A DNA stretch of 47,167 bases, taken from positions 1 through 47,167 of the forward strand of contig CALMYC010000251.1 of NCBI GenBank assembly GCA_937873385.1, given 5' to 3'. The stretch comes from an uncultured Flavobacteriales bacterium. Its GTDB lineage: Bacteria; Bacteroidota; Bacteroidia; Flavobacteriales_F; PHOS-HE28. Below, one piece after another: positions 1-8,828 of this stretch. The translations under genes were made by a program, and so were the position numbers. The notes beneath the pieces are model-generated. The model had not been told where the DNA came from, did no database searches, and was given only the letters and a program-made list of their open reading frames with translations. Each line of letters opens with the position of its first letter. Within the stretch, counting starts at the first letter, position 1.

Positions 1-1
1 C

Positions 2-835
2 CTCGCCGCCATGAGCCATGTGGCCGTGAGCTTCGAGCTGCCCGAATACACCGCCAACGCCGACGGCATCGGCACGCTGCGCTTCCTGGAGGCCATTCGC
101 ATCCTCGGCATGGAAAAGAAGACCCGGTTCTACCAGGCCAGCACCAGCGAACTCTATGGCGGCGTGATCCACAGTGCGCAGAATGAAGAGACTCCATTCT
201 ACCCGCGCAGCCCTTACGGCGTGGCGAAACTGTACGGCTTCTGGATCACCAAGAACTACCGCGAGAGCTACGGCATCTTTGCCTGCAACGGCATCCTCTT
301 CAACCACGAAAGCCCGCTGCGGGGCGAAACCTTCGTCACCCGCAAGATCACCCGCGCCGCAGCCAAGATCAAGCTCGGCCTGCAGAAAACCCTCTACCTG
401 GGCAACCTCGACAGCAAGCGCGATTGGGGCCACGCCAAGGACTACGTGGAAGGCATGTGGCGCATGCTTCAAGCCAAGAAGCCGGACGACTTCGTGCTTG
501 CCACCGGCAAAACCTACACCGTGCGCCACTTCGTGGACCTCGCCTTTGCCGAGGCCGGCATGAAGCTGGAATGGAAGGGCAAGGGCGCCAAGGAAACCGC
601 CATCGACAAAAAGACCGGCAAGACCGTGGTGGCCATCGACCCGCGCTACTACCGCCCCGCCGAAGTGGACCACCTCGAAGGCGACCCCGGCAAGGCCCGG
701 CGCGTGCTCGGCTGGAAACACACATACGAGCTGAAGGACCTGGTGAAGGAGATGGTGCGGGAAGACATCAAGCTCTTCGAGCGCGATGTCTACCTGAAGA
801 AAGGCGGGCATAAGATCCTCAACGAGGAGGAGTGA
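2..835 (+). CDS. gmd: GDP-mannose 4,6-dehydratase, 3' part (5' end outside window)
   Basis: Converts GDP-D-mannose to GDP-4-keto-6-deoxymannose, the first step of GDP-L-fucose synthesis in the cytoplasm. The frame is open from base 2 and reads [12 protein letters not shown]. Gmd normally has AAQSHV at this point, so the ATG at 11 is internal and roughly the first 80-90 residues lie outside the window. Visible extended-SDR features are the substrate-side STSELYG, the catalytic SPYGVAK (Tyr and Lys of YxxxK), the [15 protein letters not shown] stretch typical of Gmd, and the [10 protein letters not shown] motif. The C-terminus contains the usual YYRPAEVD. The next gene is fcl, the following enzyme of the same pathway, 123 bases downstream. 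Identification is very secure; only the 5' end is missing. Confidence 0.95.
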   Translation, partial: LAAMSHVAVSFELPEYTANADGIGTLRFLEAIRILGMEKKTRFYQASTSELYGGVIHSAQNEETPFYPRSPYGVAKLYGFWITKNYRESYGIFACNGILFNHESPLRGETFVTRKITRAAAKIKLGLQKTLYLGNLDSKRDWGHAKDYVEGMWRMLQAKKPDDFVLATGKTYTVRHFVDLAFAEAGMKLEWKGKGAKETAIDKKTGKTVVAIDPRYYRPAEVDHLEGDPGKARRVLGWKHTYELKDLVKEMVREDIKLFERDVYLKKGGHKILNEEE

Positions 836-850
836 TCGCCCGTGGCGATC
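834..850. repeat. Small hairpin overlapping the gmd stop codon
   Basis: GATCGCC (834-840) and GGCGATC (844-850) form a perfect 7-bp stem around a CGT loop. The stem begins inside the TGA stop codon of gmd. No T-tract follows, so it is not a convincing terminator. It may be a degenerate member of the palindromes just downstream, which share GGGCGA and CGCGAT cores. Confidence 0.5.
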
Positions 851-867
851 TCCCTCCTCGTCAGTAA

Positions 868-887
868 GGGCGCGATATATCGCGCCC
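868..887. repeat. Perfect 20-bp palindrome, copy 1
   Basis: GGGCGCGATATATCGCGCCC is its own reverse complement over all 20 bases. It is preceded by GTAA and followed by CCC. An identical copy lies at 932-951, also preceded by GTAA. A related imperfect hairpin (GGGCGATGCG/TGCGTCGCCC, 899-918) lies between them. These three units fill most of the gmd-fcl spacer and look like a REP-like mobile palindrome family. Confidence 0.85.
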
Positions 888-898
888 CCAATACGCAA

Positions 899-918
899 GG
901 GCGATGCGTGCGTCGCCC
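899..918. repeat. Imperfect palindrome between the two perfect copies
   Basis: GGGCGATGCGTGCGTCGCCC has a 6-bp GGGCGA/TCGCCC stem extended by wobble and GC pairs. It starts and ends like the flanking perfect palindromes but has a different centre. Confidence 0.55.
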
Positions 919-931
919 CAAAAAGTAGTAA

Positions 932-951
932 GGGCGCGATATATCGCGCCC
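932..951. repeat. Perfect 20-bp palindrome, copy 2
   Basis: Identical to the 868-887 copy and ends 7 bases before the fcl ATG, so any stem it forms would sit directly against the ribosome entry region of fcl. No promoter-like TAnnTTTG box is visible between gmd and fcl, so the palindromes are probably transcribed as part of a gmd-fcl mRNA. Confidence 0.85.
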
Positions 952-958
952 CAACAAG

Positions 959-1897
959 ATGAACAAGCAAGACAAGATCTACATAGCAGGCCACCGCGGC
1001 ATGGTGGGCAGCGCCATCAAGCGCCGCTTGGAAAACGACGGCCACACCAACATCATCGGGCGCACCAGCGCCGAACTGGACCTGAAGGACCAAGCCGCCG
1101 TGCGCGACTTTTTCCGCACGGAAAAACCGGACACGGTGGTGCTCGCCGCAGCCAAAGTGGGCGGCATCCAGGCCAACAACACCTACCGTGCGCAGTTCAT
1201 CTACGAAAACCTGATGATCCAGAACAACGTGATCCACCAGGCGTACGAACACGGCGTGAAGCGGTTGCTCTTCTTAGGCTCATCCTGCATCTACCCCAAG
1301 CTGGCCCCGCAGCCTCTGAAGGAGGAAAGCTTGCTCACCGGCCTGCTGGAGGAGACCAACGAGCCCTACGCCATCGCAAAAATCGCCGGCATCAAGATGG
1401 TGGAGAGCTACCGCAGGCAATACGGCTGCGACTACATCAGCGCCATGCCCACCAACCTGTACGGGCCCAACGACAACTACGACCTGAAGAACAGCCACGT
1501 GATGCCCGCGCTGATCCGCAAGTTCCACACGGCCAAGCAGGAAGGCGCAGCCACTGTAGAGGTTTGGGGCACCGGCTCGCCCATGCGCGAGTTCCTCCAC
1601 GTGGACGACCTCGCCGACGCATGCGTATACCTCCTGCGGAATTACCACGAGGAACTCTTCGTGAACATCGGCACGGGTACCGACCTCACCATCAAGGCGC
1701 TCGCTGAAATGATCCAGGAGATCGTCGGCTTCCGAGGTGAACTGAAGTGGGACAGCAGTAAGCCCGACGGCACGCCCCGCAAGCTGATGGACGTTTCACG
1801 CCTGCACAACATGGGCTGGAAGCACACCATCGGATTGCGCGAAGGCATCACGCAGGTGTACGAGGCCTTCAAGAAGTACGAAGGGGCGAAAGTGTGA
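959..1897 (+). CDS. fcl: GDP-L-fucose synthase
   Basis: A 312-residue bifunctional epimerase/reductase that converts GDP-4-keto-6-deoxymannose to GDP-L-fucose. The N-terminal Rossmann motif is GHRGMVG (residues 11-17). The SDR catalytic set is Ser108/Ser109 (GSSCIYP) with YAIAK (Tyr137, Lys141), and LAAAKVGGI is the family signature. Length matches the usual 305-325. It follows gmd on the same strand, so the two enzymes of the pathway are adjacent and likely co-transcribed. It supplies activated fucose to the surface glycan that the next three genes probably handle. The product is clear from motifs and neighbour; also known as wcaG. Confidence 0.96.
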   Translation: MNKQDKIYIAGHRGMVGSAIKRRLENDGHTNIIGRTSAELDLKDQAAVRDFFRTEKPDTVVLAAAKVGGIQANNTYRAQFIYENLMIQNNVIHQAYEHGVKRLLFLGSSCIYPKLAPQPLKEESLLTGLLEETNEPYAIAKIAGIKMVESYRRQYGCDYISAMPTNLYGPNDNYDLKNSHVMPALIRKFHTAKQEGAATVEVWGTGSPMREFLHVDDLADACVYLLRNYHEELFVNIGTGTDLTIKALAEMIQEIVGFRGELKWDSSKPDGTPRKLMDVSRLHNMGWKHTIGLREGITQVYEAFKKYEGAKV

Positions 1898-1924
1898 CCG
1901 GCCCGGCCTGACCGCCCATCCAGC

Positions 1925-1945
1925 TACCTTCGGCCCGCCCGAAGG
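1925..1945 (+). promoter_or_regulatory. -7-like box TACCTTCG overlapped by a 7-bp hairpin
   Basis: TACCTTCG (1925-1932) resembles the Bacteroidota TAnnTTTG box and lies 16 bases before the ATG at 1949. The same bases form one arm of CCTTCGG (1927-1933) / CCGAAGG (1939-1945). The site may be a promoter for the RemB-like gene or a small stem after fcl. The sequence cannot distinguish these. Confidence 0.35.
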
Positions 1946-1948
1946 TGC

Positions 1949-3529
1949 ATGTGGTCCCCTTGTTTCCGTATATCCGCCGCGACGGCGCTGTTCCTGTGCG
2001 TGCTGTCGGCACTTGCCCAGCAGAACGACATTCCCCTCGACCGCGACATCTATTACGATATTGATCGCAATGGCGCACAGCAGGGAAGCACCATGCACAC
2101 CGGCATGCGCCCCTTGCTGGAGAGCCGCGCCGACCTGCACAACGTGATGGGCTACCGGCCGGACAGCGGGCGCTACTACCTGTGGATCACTGAAAAGCTG
2201 TTCAAGGAGCACTTGGTGAAAGTGGAGGACGCAGGCTTCAGGCTCACCATCGATCCGGTGTTCCGCTTTGAGCTGGGCAGGGACTACCGCGAGGGAACCG
2301 AGTTTGCCAAGCACGGCAGTATGGAGCAGAACAGCCGAGGCTTCCGTATTGCGGCCGACCTTGGCCCCACGGTTTCCTTCCAAAGCATGTTCATGGAAAA
2401 CCAATCCTCCCCGACTGGTTACCTGTACACCTACGCCCAGCTCTCCGGCGTGATGCCGGGCCAAGGTCGGATCAAGGCCTTCAACACACGGGGGCTGGAC
2501 TATGCCTGGGCCACCGGGAACGTAAGCTGGACACCGCGCCCATGGCTCAATGCGCAATTGGGCCAGGGAAGGAACTTCGTGGGCAATGGATACCGGAGCG
2601 TATTGCTCAGTGACAACAGTTCGCCATATCCGTTCGTGAAACTAAGCGCCCTCACCAACAACAAGCGGTTCCAGTACACGGCGATATACGCGAAATTGCA
2701 ACAGGTCGGCGCTTCAAACCGCCTGCCCACCGGCGAAGCGGCCGAATCGCTCTTCTGGTGGAAACGCGCCACCTTTCTGCACTTCAGCGCCAACCTGGGC
2801 CCGTTGCAACTGGCCCTGTTCGAGGGCACCATGTGGAAGACCCTCGGGCCCGACGGCGTCCTGCCCTTCAACGCGATGCAGCTCAATCCGGTGATCGGCC
2901 TGAACACCGCGGCCAACGGTTTTGAAGGCCGCAACACCCAATTGCTGGGACTGGACGCCAAGTACCGCATCACCAACAAGGTCTTCGCCTATGGTCAATA
3001 CGCGCTCACCGACCCCGGCCGCAACCGGTACGCATGGCAAGCGGGCGTACAGTGGTTTGACTTGTTCCGCCGTGACCTGCACCTCTTGGCCGAGTTCAAC
3101 CAGGCCACGCCCTTCGCCTATGCCAAGGGCGATGCGCGCATGAGCTGGACCCACAGCGGGCAACCCATGGCCTCACCCCTGGGCACGGGCTACAAGGAAC
3201 TGGTGGTGCTGGCGGACTACGGCATTCAGCAGCGTTTCTGGTTCCAAGGCGAGATCAGCCTTGTGCAGCACCCGTGGGGCATGAACATGGTGCAGGTGCC
3301 CGGAGGCGACATTTACGGAACCGATGACCCGCCTGCCACCACCGGCTGGGACCGCAAACGCGTGTATGGCAGTTTGAATGCCTCGTGGCGCATGAACCAA
3401 ATGACCAACATGCAGATCACACTGGGTTATACCATGCGCGACCTGAACCCGGGACCAGTAGGCCAGGACAGTGGATACCTGTACCTCGCCTTCCACACCG
3501 GCTTGTTCAACCGCTACTACGATCTTTGA
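1949..3529 (+). CDS. RemB/Wzi-like outer-membrane beta-barrel protein, copy 1
   Basis: A 526-residue protein with an N-terminal signal peptide (hydrophobic residues about 8-22, cleavage near ALAQQ), then alternating aromatic/polar strands typical of an outer-membrane barrel, ending NRYYDL. The segment GQGRNFVGNGYRSVLLSD followed by PYPFVKL matches the signature I associate with gliding motility protein RemB and the Caps_assemb_Wzi family, whose E. coli member anchors capsule at the cell surface. It shares this signature with the protein encoded at 4660-6255. The position between fcl and a WecA-type transferase suggests a role in export or surface anchoring of a fucose-containing polysaccharide. 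Family membership is fairly secure; the exact role is inference. Confidence 0.75.
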   Translation: MWSPCFRISAATALFLCVLSALAQQNDIPLDRDIYYDIDRNGAQQGSTMHTGMRPLLESRADLHNVMGYRPDSGRYYLWITEKLFKEHLVKVEDAGFRLTIDPVFRFELGRDYREGTEFAKHGSMEQNSRGFRIAADLGPTVSFQSMFMENQSSPTGYLYTYAQLSGVMPGQGRIKAFNTRGLDYAWATGNVSWTPRPWLNAQLGQGRNFVGNGYRSVLLSDNSSPYPFVKLSALTNNKRFQYTAIYAKLQQVGASNRLPTGEAAESLFWWKRATFLHFSANLGPLQLALFEGTMWKTLGPDGVLPFNAMQLNPVIGLNTAANGFEGRNTQLLGLDAKYRITNKVFAYGQYALTDPGRNRYAWQAGVQWFDLFRRDLHLLAEFNQATPFAYAKGDARMSWTHSGQPMASPLGTGYKELVVLADYGIQQRFWFQGEISLVQHPWGMNMVQVPGGDIYGTDDPPATTGWDRKRVYGSLNASWRMNQMTNMQITLGYTMRDLNPGPVGQDSGYLYLAFHTGLFNRYYDL

Positions 3530-3544
3530 CCGCGAACCGATCCC

Positions 3545-4663
3545 GTGGGACAGCACGACTACATATTGCTGATGGGTTTCCTCACCGCGTTCCTCGTGGT
3601 GCTGTTCACCATGCCCAGCCTGATCAAGGTGGCGCGGATGAAGCATTTGGTGGACGAGCCCAGCGAGGAACGAAAGCTTCACCACCGCAGCATTCCCACG
3701 ATCGGGGGCATCATCATCTTCGCCGCCATCATCTTCAGTTACAGCCTTTGGTTCCCCTCGGGCCGATCAGCGTTCAGCGACCCGAACGCCAACTTCAAGG
3801 TGCTCTATGGCGAAATGGCTTCCGCCTATGCCGACTTCAAGATCGTCATCGCCGCCATGGTATTGCTGTTCTTCATCGGCGTGAAGGACGACATCATCGG
3901 TTTTTCACCCGTTAAAAAGCTCGTCGGGCACTTCGTGGTGGCGTACATCCTGGTGATCATCGGGGACATCCGCATCACCAACATGCACGGTATACTCGGC
4001 TTGTATGAACTGCCCGGTGCGGTGAGCATCGCCTTCTCCTTCTTCACGTACATCGTCCTGGTGAATGCCTTCAACCTGATCGACGGCGTGGACGGCCTTG
4101 CGGGGGGCATCGGCCTGATCAGCAGCGTTACCTATGGCTTCTGGCTCTATTGGTCCGGTGATGTGGCGCTGGCCCTCTTGGCCTTTACCCTGGCCGGAGC
4201 CCTGGTGGGCTTTTTGGTGTTCAACGCCCACCCCGCGCGCATTTTCATGGGCGACAGCGGTTCCCTGATCATCGGTGCCATCCTCAGCGTGCTGGCCATG
4301 CGGGTGGTGGACCATGATATATCCCGGCTTCCGCAATGGCTGCGCACCGTGCCCACGCCCTTGTTCGCCATGGCCGTGATCGCCTATCCCTTGGTGGACA
4401 CGTTCCGCGTCTTCATTGTGCGGATGGCCCGCGGCACCTCTCCCTTCCAGGCCGACCGCAACCACATCCACCACAGGCTGCTCGCCCTGGGGCTCGGTCA
4501 TCGGGGAACCGTGCTGGTCTTGTACGCCTATGCCATCATCCTCATCCTCCTGAGCCTTACCACGCGTGACGTATTGCCCAACAAAGGCCTGATGATCCTC
4601 GGTATTGCAGCCTTCGGCCTGGCCATGGTGCCCTTTGCGTTCCGCAAAAAAAAGGAAGCATGA
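3545..4663 (+). CDS. WecA/TagO-type polyprenyl-phosphate GlcNAc-1-phosphate transferase
   Basis: A 372-residue polytopic enzyme of the MraY/WecA family that starts polysaccharide assembly by moving a sugar-1-phosphate from a UDP-sugar to undecaprenyl phosphate on the inner membrane. Conserved loops are all present: DEPSEERKLHHR (37-48) with PTIGG, GVKDD (Asp115/Asp116), NAFNLIDGVDGLAGG (174-188), MGDSGSL (235-241) and DRNHIHHRLL (304-313), the last being the cytoplasmic His-rich loop of WecA-type members. About ten hydrophobic segments are visible. The start is GTG at 3545, 15 bases after the previous stop, and the stop overlaps the next ATG by four bases. UDP-GlcNAc as substrate is a family inference; another N-acetylhexosamine is possible. 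Confidence 0.88.
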   Translation: MGQHDYILLMGFLTAFLVVLFTMPSLIKVARMKHLVDEPSEERKLHHRSIPTIGGIIIFAAIIFSYSLWFPSGRSAFSDPNANFKVLYGEMASAYADFKIVIAAMVLLFFIGVKDDIIGFSPVKKLVGHFVVAYILVIIGDIRITNMHGILGLYELPGAVSIAFSFFTYIVLVNAFNLIDGVDGLAGGIGLISSVTYGFWLYWSGDVALALLAFTLAGALVGFLVFNAHPARIFMGDSGSLIIGAILSVLAMRVVDHDISRLPQWLRTVPTPLFAMAVIAYPLVDTFRVFIVRMARGTSPFQADRNHIHHRLLALGLGHRGTVLVLYAYAIILILLSLTTRDVLPNKGLMILGIAAFGLAMVPFAFRKKKEA

Positions 4664-6255
4664 GGCGGGGCCATTGCCTCGTCGCGCTCCTGGCCGGTTC
4701 CACCGCTTTTGGCCAGCAGGGGCTGCTGCCCTTGTCCAATACCATCGACGCGCCTTTCACAGCGTTGATGCACCGCCCCGAAGTGGCCGCACACAGCGCC
4801 ATCCGCCCGTATTTCCGGGAGGACTTGGCCACCTTGCCCGGCGTGGACAGCCTGCTCCACCCGGCGTGGAAGCCGCTGCTGCAGCGCATCACCGACCCCG
4901 CGCGACGCCTGCATTTCGGGCCTGTTGTGGACGCATTGGGCGGGGCATCGCTTGGTGAAACCAGTGCGTTGAAATACCGCACCGGGGCAGGTGCCTGGGT
5001 GGGTTGGAACGCCTCCCCCCGCTGGACGCTGGGCATTGATGCCGAGGGCTGGGCGGAATCATTGCCAAATTATTTGGACAGTCTTGTGCGGGCTTCGGAA
5101 GTTGCGCCAGGCGAAGGCTTTGCCCGGAGGTCCGGCACCGGCATCACCCATCTGGATTGGCGGGGCTACGCGGATTACAAGGCCGGGCAATACTTCCACC
5201 TCACCTTGGGAAAGGGAACCAATTTCTTCGGGGAGGGCTTCCGCTCACTCCTGCTCAGCGACGAGGCCTATGGCTACCCCTACTTGCGGATCACCACCAC
5301 GGCCTGGCACTTCCGCTACGTGAACCTCTTTGCCCTGATGGACGACATCCGCGGTGCAGGCGGAGACCCCGCGCGCTTCGCCAAGAAGTTCACCAGCATG
5401 CACTACCTCAGCTGGAACATCTCCAAACGCGTGAACGCCGGCGTTTTCGAAGCCATCGTCTGGCAGGACAATGACCCGAATTATCCGCGCGGTTTCGACC
5501 TTTCCTACATGAACCCCGTGATCTTCTACCGGCCCGTGGAATTCGGCCTGGGCTCACCGGACAACGCGTTGCTCGGCTTTGCGCTCAACGTCAAGGCCGG
5601 CAAGCGCACCCTGCTGTACGCCCAGGTGGTCCTGGACGAATTCCTGCTGGGCCACGTGCGCGCCGGTGATGGTTGGTACGGGAACAAACAAGGGGTGCAG
5701 GCAGGGGCTGTTTCCCATGATGCGTTCGGCAAGAAAGGCCTGACGCTGCGCGCCGAACTGAACTATGTGCGCCCGTTCATGTACACGCACATGGACACCC
5801 GCCAGAACTATGCACACTATAATCAGCCCCTGGCCCATCCGTACGGCAGCGGGTTCATGGAAATGCTGGCCCAGGGGGAATGGCGGAAGGACCGCTGGGT
5901 GATCGGAAACGTGTTCAGCTATGCCCTGATGGGCCGGGACACGGCGACAACCGGCACTGGCAGCTATGGCAACAACATCTTCCTGCCCGAGGTTGACCGG
6001 CCGCAATTGCCCGCAGGCACCCTCAAGCGTGATTTCGGCTACTACTTGGGCGAACCGTTGCGGAGCAACGTGGTGCAAAACGAATTCAGGGCAGGTTGGC
6101 TCCTCGAACCCCGGTCGGGCATGTTGCTGGAGCTGGCTTGGACCTTCCGCTCCGAAACCGCGGACGGCTTGGCTTCGCTGCAGACCAACTACATCCGGGC
6201 GGGGGTGTCCACCAACCTGCACGGCAGGCATCCCTTCCAAGCCCGGCGCTACTAG
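4660..6255 (+). CDS. RemB/Wzi-like outer-membrane beta-barrel protein, copy 2
   Basis: A 531-residue paralogue of the protein at 1949-3529. It has a signal peptide (residues 1-18, ending AFGQQ) and the same core signature, here GKGTNFFGEGFRSLLLSD then GYPYLRIT. Long runs of aromatic-rich beta strands and a terminal Tyr (RARRY-like end) fit an outer-membrane barrel. Its ATG overlaps the stop of the WecA-type gene (ATGA), indicating translational coupling. The two paralogues share overall plan but little uninterrupted identity, so the duplication is old. The likely role is surface handling of the polysaccharide initiated by the upstream transferase; a role in gliding as for RemB is an alternative. 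Confidence 0.75.
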   Translation: MRRGHCLVALLAGSTAFGQQGLLPLSNTIDAPFTALMHRPEVAAHSAIRPYFREDLATLPGVDSLLHPAWKPLLQRITDPARRLHFGPVVDALGGASLGETSALKYRTGAGAWVGWNASPRWTLGIDAEGWAESLPNYLDSLVRASEVAPGEGFARRSGTGITHLDWRGYADYKAGQYFHLTLGKGTNFFGEGFRSLLLSDEAYGYPYLRITTTAWHFRYVNLFALMDDIRGAGGDPARFAKKFTSMHYLSWNISKRVNAGVFEAIVWQDNDPNYPRGFDLSYMNPVIFYRPVEFGLGSPDNALLGFALNVKAGKRTLLYAQVVLDEFLLGHVRAGDGWYGNKQGVQAGAVSHDAFGKKGLTLRAELNYVRPFMYTHMDTRQNYAHYNQPLAHPYGSGFMEMLAQGEWRKDRWVIGNVFSYALMGRDTATTGTGSYGNNIFLPEVDRPQLPAGTLKRDFGYYLGEPLRSNVVQNEFRAGWLLEPRSGMLLELAWTFRSETADGLASLQTNYIRAGVSTNLHGRHPFQARRY

Positions 6256-6300
6256 TGCTCGATCTCCGGGTGGGGCCACAAGATGCAAGCCCCTTTGCCT

Positions 6301-6308
6301 TACATTCG
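6301..6308 (+). promoter_or_regulatory. -7 box TACATTCG ahead of ctaB
   Basis: Matches TAnnTTTG with one change and lies 8 bases before the TTG start at 6317. The following CGCCGCC is identical to the bases after the box at 32017-32024. No clear -33 TTG at the right distance. It would give an almost leaderless ctaB mRNA. Confidence 0.55.
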
Positions 6309-6316
6309 CCGCCGAT

Positions 6317-7213
6317 TTGGACCAGGAACACGCATACTCCGCCCGCGCAGGTTTTGCGGGCAAACTAAAGGACATCGCCGTACTTTTCAAGCTCCGCTTG
6401 GCGTCCTTGGTGGTGGTCAGCGCCGTGTTGGGCTATGCCTTGGGGATACCTCAGGGCGAATTCAGCATTGTGAACGCGCTTTTGCTCGCGTTGGGCGGCC
6501 TATTGGTAACCGGTTCTTCCGATGCCTTGAACCAAGTGATCGAGGTGGAGCAGGACGGCCGCATGCAGCGCACCAGCCAACGCCCTTTGGTGCGCGGCAG
6601 CATGAGCATTTCCGAGGCGGTGGTCCTCGCTTTGCTGGCTGGGGTGGCAGGCACCGTGGTGCTCTGGACCACCTTTGGCCCGCTCACGGGCATTCTGGGG
6701 CTGTTGTCCTTGTTCATGTACGTGGCGCTCTACACGCCCATGAAGCGCCTCAGTCCATGGGCCGCCTTCGTTGGGGCATTCCCCGGCGCCTTCCCGCCCA
6801 TGTTGGGCTTTGTGGCCGCAACGGGGCATTTCGGCTTAGGGCCCGGCCTCGTGTTCGCCATGCAGTTCATGTGGCAATTCCCACATTTTTGGAGCATTGC
6901 CTGGGTCCTGAACGATGACTATGCCAAGGCCGGTTACCACCTGTTGCCTTCCCGCGGCGGGCGTGACCGGTACAGCGGTTTCCTCATCGCCTTGTACACC
7001 TTCTTTGCCCTGTTGGCCGGACTGCTGCCCTGGGTTTTCGGCCTCACGGGCCACTGGTCCGCCCTGGTCGCAGTGCTCCTGGGCTTGTGGATGCTGTTGC
7101 ACGCCCTGCGCCTGATGCGCACGCTGGACAAGGCTGATGCACGCCGTCTCATGTTCGCCAGCTTTTTGTACTTGCCCGTGGTGCAGTTGGCCTATGTCCT
7201 GGACAAGCTATGA
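6317..7213 (+). CDS. ctaB: Protoheme IX farnesyltransferase (heme O synthase)
   Basis: Attaches a farnesyl group to heme B to make heme O for heme-copper oxidases; an inner-membrane UbiA-family prenyltransferase. The two Asp-rich motifs are NQVIEVEQDGRMQRTSQRPL (72-91, with the RTxxRPL signature) and the second loop near DDYAKAGYHLLP. About eight hydrophobic helices. The open frame extends back to 5966 inside the previous gene, but that part is a shadow. The only credible start is TTG at 6317, which gives 298 residues (the usual family length) and sits just after a TACATTCG box. No ATG or GTG is available before the first helix. It overlaps the next gene by four bases (ATGA). Confidence 0.9.
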   Translation: MDQEHAYSARAGFAGKLKDIAVLFKLRLASLVVVSAVLGYALGIPQGEFSIVNALLLALGGLLVTGSSDALNQVIEVEQDGRMQRTSQRPLVRGSMSISEAVVLALLAGVAGTVVLWTTFGPLTGILGLLSLFMYVALYTPMKRLSPWAAFVGAFPGAFPPMLGFVAATGHFGLGPGLVFAMQFMWQFPHFWSIAWVLNDDYAKAGYHLLPSRGGRDRYSGFLIALYTFFALLAGLLPWVFGLTGHWSALVAVLLGLWMLLHALRLMRTLDKADARRLMFASFLYLPVVQLAYVLDKL

Positions 7214-7932
7214 CCGCAACGGAGGACATTGAGCGGAAGGCCCGGCTGACCAAGGCCAAGAAGAGCATCACGTACTTGCTGTTCTTCTCCATTGTCATGT
7301 TCTTCGCCGGGCTTACCAGCGCCTATCTGGTCAGCAAGGGCGGTGCCACCTATTGGGTGAACTTCAAATTGCCCGCTGCTTTCTGGTGGAGCACCGGCCT
7401 TATTTTAGTGAGCAGCGGCACGCTCCAATTGGCCTTGGTGCAGGCACGGAAGGGCAACAAGCGCGCAGTGGCCCCCTTCGTGCTGCTCACTCTGGTGCTT
7501 GGCATTTGCTTCAGCGCGAGCCAATTCAAGGGTTGGAAAGCACTGTTCGACCATGGCTACGCCCTGGTGGCCCAGTTGCAGCACATCAAGGGCACCTATG
7601 GCACGGATTACACCATTGAGCGCCGTGGGGTCACGTTGGTGAAGGCGGACGACCTGTACTTCCTGCCAGAGGATGCCACGCAGGAGCACCCGTTGAACGC
7701 GGAAATGGACAAGTCCCGCAATGCGGCCAGTTCGTATTTCTACGTCTTGACCTACGCCCACTTCGCACACGTCATTGGCGGGCTCATCGCCCTGCTGGTC
7801 ATTTTCATCAAGGCCCTGATGGGCCGGTACGGAAAGGAAGACCACCAAGGCCTGTGGGCCGGCACGATCTACTGGCACTTCCTGGCAGGCCTTTGGGTTT
7901 ACCTGCTTTTGTTCTTGGCTTTCGTTCATTAA
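7210..7932 (+). CDS. Cytochrome c oxidase subunit III, copy 1
   Basis: A 240-residue heme-copper oxidase subunit III family membrane protein. Helices are visible at about 21-43, 58-78, 87-105, 176-199 and 215-239. Family features are LTSAYLVSKG in helix 1, SQFKGW, TYAHFAHVIGGLIAL, and the C-terminal IYWHFLAGLWVYLLLFL. It has a soluble insertion (about 115-170) between helices, common in Bacteroidota versions. Start ATG overlaps the ctaB stop. The next gene encodes a second subunit III, an arrangement typical of Bacteroidota caa3/aa3 clusters in which ctaB, two subunit III genes, subunit IV, SCO and DUF420 follow each other. Subunits I and II are not in this window. Confidence 0.9.
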   Translation: MTATEDIERKARLTKAKKSITYLLFFSIVMFFAGLTSAYLVSKGGATYWVNFKLPAAFWWSTGLILVSSGTLQLALVQARKGNKRAVAPFVLLTLVLGICFSASQFKGWKALFDHGYALVAQLQHIKGTYGTDYTIERRGVTLVKADDLYFLPEDATQEHPLNAEMDKSRNAASSYFYVLTYAHFAHVIGGLIALLVIFIKALMGRYGKEDHQGLWAGTIYWHFLAGLWVYLLLFLAFVH

Positions 7933-7954
7933 CATTGCCCACGAATTACACCCC

Positions 7955-8803
7955 ATGTCAGGCGAAGCATCCAAAACGCTCAGCAACTCCGTCCTGTGGG
8001 GCGGTGGCCGCTCCCCGTTCAGCATCAGCTACGGGAAGCTCATGATCTGGTTCTTTCTCGTGTCCGACGCACTGACCTTCAGTGGCTTGTTGGTGTCGTA
8101 TGGTTTTGCGCGCCACTCACTGAGCCCCGGCGTGGAGTGGCCCGTGGGCGAATACGTATTCAGCAAATTCCCCGGCATCGAGGCGGAAATGCCATTGATG
8201 TACGTCGCCCTGATGACCTTCATCCTCATCATCAGCTCGGTGACGATGGTGCTGGGCGTGGAAGCCGGGCATCGGATGGACAAGAAAGGCGTGGTGAAAT
8301 GGCTGTTCCTCACCATCATCGGCGGTTTGTTCTTCCTGAGCTCACAAGCTTACGAGTGGTCCCATTTCATCCATGGAAGCCATGCCCGCGTCACGTTGGC
8401 GGACGGCCGCACCGCCTACCTGGAAGAAAACCCGCACCACGGCGAGACCATCGATCCGGCCAACTTCGCCATGACCATCGGGAGCCCCCGCTCCGAGGAG
8501 GTGTTGAAAGGCCCGGAGGCCTATAAGCTTTATCAGAACGCCATCCACGTTACCAGTGGGGCGAACATGACGGAGAACGAGTACGGCCCGCCGGCATACG
8601 CCAATTTCTTCTTCTTCATCACCGGTTTCCACGGTTTCCACGTCTTCAGCGGCGTGGTGATCAACATCGTGGTGCTCTCCATGGTGATCAAGGGTGTTTT
8701 CCAACGCCGCGGCCACTACGAAATGGTGGAGAAGGCGGGCCTTTACTGGCACTTTGTGGACCTCGTGTGGGTGTTCGTCTTCACCTTCTTCTACCTTGTT
8801 TGA
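7955..8803 (+). CDS. Cytochrome c oxidase subunit III, copy 2
   Basis: A 282-residue second subunit III. Helices are at about 27-48, 81-102, 113-130, 210-240 and 258-280. It ends with the family signature GLYWHFVDLVWVFVFTFFYLV, which is closer to canonical CoxC (WHFVDxVWxF) than copy 1. A polar loop of roughly 75 residues (about 133-205) is inserted before the last helices. It lies 22 bases after copy 1, with ACCCC before the ATG and no promoter-like box, so it is probably in the same transcript. Both copies are conserved side by side in related organisms; which one is the structural subunit cannot be decided here. Confidence 0.9.
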   Translation: MSGEASKTLSNSVLWGGGRSPFSISYGKLMIWFFLVSDALTFSGLLVSYGFARHSLSPGVEWPVGEYVFSKFPGIEAEMPLMYVALMTFILIISSVTMVLGVEAGHRMDKKGVVKWLFLTIIGGLFFLSSQAYEWSHFIHGSHARVTLADGRTAYLEENPHHGETIDPANFAMTIGSPRSEEVLKGPEAYKLYQNAIHVTSGANMTENEYGPPAYANFFFFITGFHGFHVFSGVVINIVVLSMVIKGVFQRRGHYEMVEKAGLYWHFVDLVWVFVFTFFYLV

Positions 8804-8828
8804 TCCATTGAACCAAACTGCACGGCAA

